A DNA stretch of 11,167 nucleotides from Bacteroidota bacterium. Its GTDB lineage: Bacteria; Bacteroidota; Bacteroidia; JAADEI01. Below, one piece after another: positions 6,960-11,167 of the stretch. The position numbers were made by a program, and so were the translations under genes. The stretch spans positions 1 to 11,167 of the forward strand of contig JAJRPU010000117.1 of NCBI GenBank assembly GCA_024280615.1, read 5' to 3'. How positions within the stretch are numbered: the first letter of the stretch is position 1; every line of letters begins with the position of its first letter. The notes under the pieces are model-generated. The model had not been told where the DNA came from, did not search any database, and saw nothing but the letters and a program-made list of their open reading frames with translations.

Positions 6960-9110
6960 TTATGCTATTCGTTGCCAAAACAACTTTTCTCCCATGTGCT
7001 TCAAAATCCTATCTTGAAGTCTTGGGAATCCGGTTAATCCTGGGTCCCTTGCAACTATGAGTGCAGCATCCTGCCTTGCGTTTATAAGAGTATCTCTATC
7101 AGTCAATAAATCGGCAATTTTCATTACATCTTTCCCGCTCTGTTGAACTCCCAGCAAGTCCCCAGGTCCCCTTAATTCAAGGTCTATCTCCGCAAGTTTA
7201 AAACCATCGCTTGTTTTTAACATAGCGTCTATTCGCTTTTTAGAATCGATTCCCAACTTCCCTGTAATAAGAATGCAATATGGTTGATGACTACTTCTAC
7301 ACACGCGACCCCTCAGCTGATGCAATTGAGACAGCCCGAATCTTTCAGCACTTTCAATAACTATTGTAGTAGCATTTGGAACATCAACTCCCACTTCAAC
7401 AACATTGGTAGCAACAAGAATTTGTGCCTTTCCAGAGGCAAAGTCATCCATTGCTTTTTGCTTGTCAGCAGGCTTCATTCTCCCATGCATAATCGCTATA
7501 GAATAAGACGAACCAAAGAAATTCTTAACCCTTTCGTAACCCTCTTCAATGTTTGCATAATCAAAATTTTCAGACTCTTCAATGAGAGGAAAAATTATGT
7601 AAGCTTGTCTTCCTTGATCAATTTGATACTTGACAAATTTATAGGCTTCTACTCTCTTAGTCTCATAAAAATGCCGTGTTATAACTGGTTTTCTACCCGG
7701 TGGAAGTTGTTTAATAACCGATACATCAAGGTCTCCATAAACTGTTAAGGCAAGGGTTCTGGGAATAGGTGTAGCACTCATAACAAGTAAATGAGGGATA
7801 ATGTCTTCGCTTTCTGATTTAGCAAGCAATTTGCCTCTCTGGGCAACTCCAAATCTGTGCTGTTCATCAACAACAACAAGACCCAATTTCTTGAATTGAA
7901 TAGGGTCTTCAATAAGGGCGTGGGTGCCAATAAGAATGTCAACATATCCTTCTTTGAGTGCCACAAGCAAATCCTTTCTTTTCTTACCTTTCACTGACCC
8001 AGTAAGCAGTTGAACCCTCACTGGTTGACCATCCTCCTTCCTTAATCCTTCAACATACTTCAAAAAGTTTTTATAATGCTGATTAGCGAGGACTTCCGTT
8101 GGTGCCATCAACGCACATTGATAACCATTCCCAACCATAATTAGTATTGCAAGAAGTGCTACAAGAGTTTTTCCAGAACCAACATCTCCCTGAAGAAGCC
8201 TTTTCATAGGGTGTCCAGAACGCAAATCTTTATATATCTCCTTAACTACTCTCTTTTGGTCATCGGTCAATTCAAAAGGCAATTTTTCATTAACAAATTG
8301 GTGAATAAGCACTCCTGACTTCTCTATCTTATATCCCTTTTCAACGGTAACTCTCTTTTTCTTTGCTATAAGCAAAGCAGTTTGCAACAAAAACAACTCT
8401 TCATATTTAAATCTGTCCTTTGACTTTTTAGCAAGGGACAGGTCTTCGGGGAAATGCATTTGTTTGAATGCTTCTTTGCGTGTCGGAAAGCCATACTTCT
8501 TAAGCAAAAAATCAGGCAAGAATTCTTCTATGTCATCAACCTCTTCAAGAAGATATTTTATCCAATTTTTCAGTTGAGTTTCTGTTATCTTTTTTCTTCC
8601 GAGAGAAGCAGGAATGTGGTAAACAGGAATTATTGCACTATCAACTTCTCCCTTTGATTTCCTTAACTCTGGATGGGAAATTCCTATCGAGTTCCTGCCC
8701 ACTTTCTGGATTCTTCCATACAGCACTGCTTCATCAAGGGACTTAAGCCATTTCACTAACCAAGAGGCTCCGTTGAACCACACAAGCCTTATCTTCTCTC
8801 CTTCTTCATCAACTGCCACTGCCTCAACAATTGTTCTTCCTTTGTTCTTAGTCCTTATCATCGCTATTGCCTCCAACCTCACTTTTGTATGCACAATAGC
8901 CTGTTCTCCTTGCTTAAACCTTTCCTTTGCTTCTTTAATGCTTATCATATTTGACTTGTCAATGTATCTGGACGGTGCATAGAGAAGCAAATCTTCAACA
9001 GTGGATAGACCCAGTTCTTTGCTTAGTGCCAAAGCTTTTGAAGTCCCTATTTTCTTGACATCCACTAATGGTGTCTGCAATGTTATCTTCTCTTTTTTAG
9101 TAGTAGTCAT
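6960..9110 (-). CDS. recG: ATP-dependent DNA helicase RecG
   Basis: A 716-residue helicase that rescues stalled replication forks and drives branch migration of Holliday junctions and D-loops. The N-terminal wedge/OB domain occupies about 60-250. Helicase motifs follow: QGDVGSGKT (Walker A, 307-315), APTEVLANQH (336-345), DEQHRFGVAQR (415-425, Walker B as DEQH), MSATPIPRTLA (444-454), ATNVVEVGVDVPNA (567-580), and motif VI at 598-608. The C-terminal ELRGPGDLLGVQQSG (645-659) is the RecG TRG-wedge signature. Length is typical. Motif VI reads QLRGRVCRSSH, where most RecG proteins have glycines at the Cys and first Ser positions; its three arginines (600, 602, 605) remain. The ATG lies one base after the gldD stop, so the genes form one transcript. 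Function is certain apart from any effect of those substitutions. Confidence 0.96.
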   Translation of the reverse strand: MTTTKKEKITLQTPLVDVKKIGTSKALALSKELGLSTVEDLLLYAPSRYIDKSNMISIKEAKERFKQGEQAIVHTKVRLEAIAMIRTKNKGRTIVEAVAVDEEGEKIRLVWFNGASWLVKWLKSLDEAVLYGRIQKVGRNSIGISHPELRKSKGEVDSAIIPVYHIPASLGRKKITETQLKNWIKYLLEEVDDIEEFLPDFLLKKYGFPTRKEAFKQMHFPEDLSLAKKSKDRFKYEELFLLQTALLIAKKKRVTVEKGYKIEKSGVLIHQFVNEKLPFELTDDQKRVVKEIYKDLRSGHPMKRLLQGDVGSGKTLVALLAILIMVGNGYQCALMAPTEVLANQHYKNFLKYVEGLRKEDGQPVRVQLLTGSVKGKKRKDLLVALKEGYVDILIGTHALIEDPIQFKKLGLVVVDEQHRFGVAQRGKLLAKSESEDIIPHLLVMSATPIPRTLALTVYGDLDVSVIKQLPPGRKPVITRHFYETKRVEAYKFVKYQIDQGRQAYIIFPLIEESENFDYANIEEGYERVKNFFGSSYSIAIMHGRMKPADKQKAMDDFASGKAQILVATNVVEVGVDVPNATTIVIESAERFGLSQLHQLRGRVCRSSHQPYCILITGKLGIDSKKRIDAMLKTSDGFKLAEIDLELRGPGDLLGVQQSGKDVMKIADLLTDRDTLINARQDAALIVARDPGLTGFPRLQDRILKHMGEKLFWQRIA

Positions 9111-9111
9111 A

Positions 9112-9756
9112 TCACAGACTTATTCTCTTTTTACGAATTATAACCCTCCTTCTTTGTATCAACTCGTCATCAATTGTTCTTTCCTTCCACTGAAACGTTG
9201 CTATTAGGGTGTCCAAATCCTGCTTTACGAACCTAACAAGAGGTGCGAGGGAATCAATGTTTGGTGGTGCCTTTACATAAAATGCTCCACGAACGAAATT
9301 TTTTTCTGCATCGGTAACATAAAACTGTATGTTGCTTGCAGCATTTCCGCCAATATCATAAAAAAGAGCGTATAGGTTTCTTATCGTGTCTTCAATACTT
9401 CTTTCTTTAATGTAATCTGCTTTTATAGTGTGCTTATATGCCATAAAGTGAGTTTGTTGAAGAACTTCATCAATGCTATGTTTTTCAAGGGACTTGTAGG
9501 TCAAGTGGATTGTTGCTCCAAACTGTGGAATAGTAATGTTTAACCAACACGGGTCTTCTGGAACAGTGTCAAAAAACAAAGTGTCATAAGTAATTAGAGC
9601 ATATTTGGGATACTTAAACTTAAACGGGCACACTGGGTCATCATACCAAACGTAGGACTTCTCAGGGAATTCAATACGAGGATACGCTTTCGGCTTAGGT
9701 GCATATTCCCTACAGGAAAGTAAAAACAATACCAACAATAACACAAATCGCTTCAT
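9112..9756 (-). CDS. gldD: Gliding motility / type IX secretion lipoprotein GldD
   Basis: A 214-residue lipoprotein with lipobox LLSC and predicted lipidated Cys15. It matches GldD along its length: PKPKAYPRIEFPE (20-32), CPFKFKYPKYA (43-53), CWLNITIPQFGATIHLTYK (70-88), AYKHTIKADYI (106-116), and the signature IGGNAASNIQFYVTD (135-149) leading to FQWK (188-191). GldD is required for gliding and for function of the type IX secretion system in Flavobacterium, though many non-gliding Bacteroidota keep it. It usually sits near gldE; here it is paired with recG. The C-terminus continues about 20 residues past the conserved FQWK into a basic tail (RRRVIIRKKRIS). The start is fixed by the signal peptide; the ATG lies four bases downstream of a palindromic -7-like box. 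Confidence 0.92.
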   Translation of the reverse strand: MKRFVLLLVLFLLSCREYAPKPKAYPRIEFPEKSYVWYDDPVCPFKFKYPKYALITYDTLFFDTVPEDPCWLNITIPQFGATIHLTYKSLEKHSIDEVLQQTHFMAYKHTIKADYIKERSIEDTIRNLYALFYDIGGNAASNIQFYVTDAEKNFVRGAFYVKAPPNIDSLAPLVRFVKQDLDTLIATFQWKERTIDDELIQRRRVIIRKKRISL

Positions 9757-9757
9757 A

Positions 9758-9771
9758 TTGTAAATTTACAA
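9758..9771. promoter_or_regulatory. Perfect palindrome between divergent gldD and thiD-like starts
   Basis: TTGTAAATTTACAA is a perfect 14-base inverted repeat that nearly fills the 17 bases between the gldD ATG and the GTG of the thiD-like gene. Each strand contains TAAATTTA, one base off the Bacteroidota -7 box TAnnTTTG. That box ends four bases before the gldD ATG and five bases before the GTG, the same geometry as the 2505 gene. It may be two overlapping promoters giving leaderless transcripts, or an operator for a dimeric regulator. No -33 TTTG is visible on either side. Confidence 0.4.
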
Positions 9772-9773
9772 CA

Positions 9774-10535
9774 GTGAACGGTAAAAGAGAGTTTGTTTGG
9801 ACTGCAGTTGGTGGAATAGACACTTCGGCATATTCAGGTGTGGAAAGCGATATTCGGTATGGCACTATGCAGGGATGCACTGTCCTGCCAGTCGTCTCCG
9901 CAATCACTTCCCAATCCACTGATAAAATCCTACACATCCAATCCACTAATACAGAGATATTCAGGGAATCATTGGAAATAACTTTAAATCTTAATTCTAA
10001 AGTTTTGAAAAGTGCTATGCTTCACAACCACAAACTTGCTATTGAACTATACAAATTCCTTAATTCAAACACTCACATCTTCTACATCCTTGACCCAGTG
10101 TTCAAAAGCACTTCTGGAACATGGCTAATTGACCAAAAAGGCATAAACGTTATTAAAGAATATCTCATTGCTCGTGCAGACCTTATTGTCCCAAACAGGT
10201 TTGAACTTGAACTGCTTACTGGAATTAAAATTTCATCAAAAAACAATTTTATTAAAGCAGGACTTTTTATTGCAGAGAAATCAAGAGGCAAAAAGGTTTT
10301 ACTAAAGGGTGGGCATTTCAACACAGAAAGCAATATCGTAACAGACATATTCATTGAAAATGACAAGACTTATGAATTCACGCATAGTCGTGAAGAGGGC
10401 GTGTGGCGAGGCAGAGGAACATGCCTATCCGCTTCAATATCATCCCTTATATGCAAAGGACTAAGCCCTGTTGAAGCCATAAAGAAAGCAATTGAATTCT
10501 GCTATAACAAAAACTTTTTCTACAGAATCAAATAA
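9774..10535 (+). CDS. thiD: ThiD-like hydroxymethylpyrimidine (phosphate) kinase
   Basis: From a GTG at 9774 the protein has 253 residues, close to ThiD length. The longer frame, back to 9699, overlaps the gldD coding start and adds nothing recognisable. ThiD phosphorylates hydroxymethylpyrimidine and its monophosphate in thiamine synthesis. Ribokinase-superfamily landmarks are present: VGGIDTSAYSGVESDI (12-27, the AGxDxSGGAGIxAD substrate region), LDPVFKSTSGT (106-116), ADLIVPNRFELELLTG (135-150), VLLKGGH (175-181), and GRGTCLSA (213-220) at the anion-hole/catalytic site. There the usual GTGC reads GRGT with a Cys one place later, and the two glycines of the GGAG stretch are altered. It is thus a divergent member; a related pyridoxal kinase or other substrate is possible. 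No other thiamine gene is next to it. It is followed after three bases by the chbG-like gene. Confidence 0.72.
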   Translation: MNGKREFVWTAVGGIDTSAYSGVESDIRYGTMQGCTVLPVVSAITSQSTDKILHIQSTNTEIFRESLEITLNLNSKVLKSAMLHNHKLAIELYKFLNSNTHIFYILDPVFKSTSGTWLIDQKGINVIKEYLIARADLIVPNRFELELLTGIKISSKNNFIKAGLFIAEKSRGKKVLLKGGHFNTESNIVTDIFIENDKTYEFTHSREEGVWRGRGTCLSASISSLICKGLSPVEAIKKAIEFCYNKNFFYRIK

Positions 10536-10538
10536 CCT

Positions 10539-11167
10539 GTGCCAATCAAAGTAATCATAAACGCAGACGATTTCGGCTTATCTAAACAAGTTTCTGAAGA
10601 CATTATCAAATGCGTGGAAGCAGGCTCAATAACTTCAATTTCCATCCTTCCGTTGAAAGAGAACCTTGAGTTTTCTCTGTCGTTACTTGAAAAAATAAAC
10701 ATTGACATTGGTTTGCATTTCTACCTAACTGATTTCATTCCCGTGTCAAAACAAATGAGAAGGCTTTGCTCTGAGCCTTTAACAACACGGGAATTAATAG
10801 CATATCTGGTCATTGGGAAAATTTCTAAAAGGCACATTTACTATGAATTAAGCAGGCAATGGGAAATTCTTGAATCACAAGGATTATCACTTTCTCACAT
10901 ATCTGTTCACAGACAATTAAATGCCCTTCCCACAATCAATAAAGTTTTATTGCAATTTGCAAAAGAAAGGAAGGTTTTTGTTAGGATGCCCAATCTTGCA
11001 TGGTGCGTCCCAAACCCACTTAGTCCCTTGATTAAGAAAGTTAATATCAGAATAAACAAAAGTCTTATTAATAAAGGGCTTCCTGTTGTTCCGTCAGTGT
11101 CAATCTTTGAGAAGTGTAGTGTGGGATTTGATTTGAGCGATTATGTTAGCATATTAAAAAATGCAGG
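10539..11167 (+). CDS. ChbG/HpnK (YdjC) family carbohydrate deacetylase-like protein, 3' end missing
   Basis: Starting from a GTG three bases after the thiD-like stop, the frame is open for 209 codons to the right edge. The protein begins PIKVIINADDFGLS, the family hallmark, with Asp10 and Asp11. It continues with a TSISIL strand (32-37), DIGLHFYLT (56-64, metal-ligand His60) and HISVHRQLNALP (120-131). In characterised members the last motif reads like HxDxHQHxHxLP; here His120 and His124 remain but the Asp and final His positions are Ser and Gln/Asn. Family members remove acetyl groups from N-acetylated sugars, such as chitobiose for ChbG or hopanoid-linked sugars for HpnK. The altered site makes activity uncertain. 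The family assignment is good; the substrate is unknown. Confidence 0.8.
   Translation, partial: MPIKVIINADDFGLSKQVSEDIIKCVEAGSITSISILPLKENLEFSLSLLEKINIDIGLHFYLTDFIPVSKQMRRLCSEPLTTRELIAYLVIGKISKRHIYYELSRQWEILESQGLSLSHISVHRQLNALPTINKVLLQFAKERKVFVRMPNLAWCVPNPLSPLIKKVNIRINKSLINKGLPVVPSVSIFEKCSVGFDLSDYVSILKNA

Noticed and set aside
7284..7748. 154-codon plus-strand open frame inside recG
   Set aside because: It lies wholly antisense to conserved RecG helicase motifs, and its translation has low complexity with no recognisable domain.
9699..9773. Longer start (GTG 9699) for the thiD-like gene
   Set aside because: It would overlap the coding start of gldD on the other strand, and the added 25 residues do not resemble ThiD; GTG 9774 places the conserved region at the usual distance.
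1..11167. Search for CRISPR arrays, transposases, phage genes, tRNA or rRNA genes and toxin-antitoxin pairs
   Set aside because: No regularly spaced repeats, transposase motifs, cloverleaf sequences or paired small genes were seen; nearly all of the window is explained by the listed coding regions.

Overview
The window is an AT-rich, gene-dense stretch of a bacterial chromosome, most likely from the phylum Bacteroidota. The best markers are a GldD gliding/type IX secretion lipoprotein, several small lipoproteins with Bacteroidota-style lipoboxes, a YidD-TPR-membrane fusion, an NhaC antiporter with an exported N-terminal extension, TAnnTTTG-type -7 promoter boxes, and no convincing Shine-Dalgarno sequences ahead of the genes. 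RecG confirms a bacterium. The archaeal/eukaryal-type tRNA methyltransferase Trm1 is unexpected in this setting and suggests a deep-branching or uncultured lineage, or an old gene transfer. Three genes (the YidD fusion, thiD-like and chbG-like) appear to start with GTG.

Layout. 58-627 (+) is a CPBP-family membrane protease. It converges on a two-gene minus-strand block, 2401-1871 then 1841-633: a membrane-anchored hypothetical protein followed by the YidD fusion. A short divergent spacer leads to a plus-strand lipoprotein/membrane protein (2505-3260). That gene converges on the minus-strand operon trm1-nhaC (6266-5130 and 5133-3280, overlapping by 4 bases); both convergent genes end inside one shared terminator hairpin. 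A divergent spacer with a -7 box separates trm1 from a plus-strand lipocalin-like lipoprotein (6372-6884), which ends in a strong intrinsic terminator. Then come gldD-recG on the minus strand (9756-9112 and 9110-6960, one base apart). Divergent from gldD is a plus-strand pair: a thiD-like kinase (9774-10535) and a chbG/hpnK-like deacetylase that runs off the right edge (10539-11167).

Functionally this is mostly housekeeping and envelope biology: tRNA modification, ion homeostasis, replication-fork rescue, gliding/secretion and lipoproteins. I see no phage, transposon, CRISPR array, defence island, rRNA or tRNA. No gene-free stretch exceeds about 105 bases. I did not find an obviously new multi-gene system. 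The points most worth checking are the Trm1, the exported YidD fusion, a perfect palindrome between gldD and thiD that may be back-to-back promoters, and unusual residues in normally invariant motifs of RecG, the ThiD-like kinase and the deacetylase.
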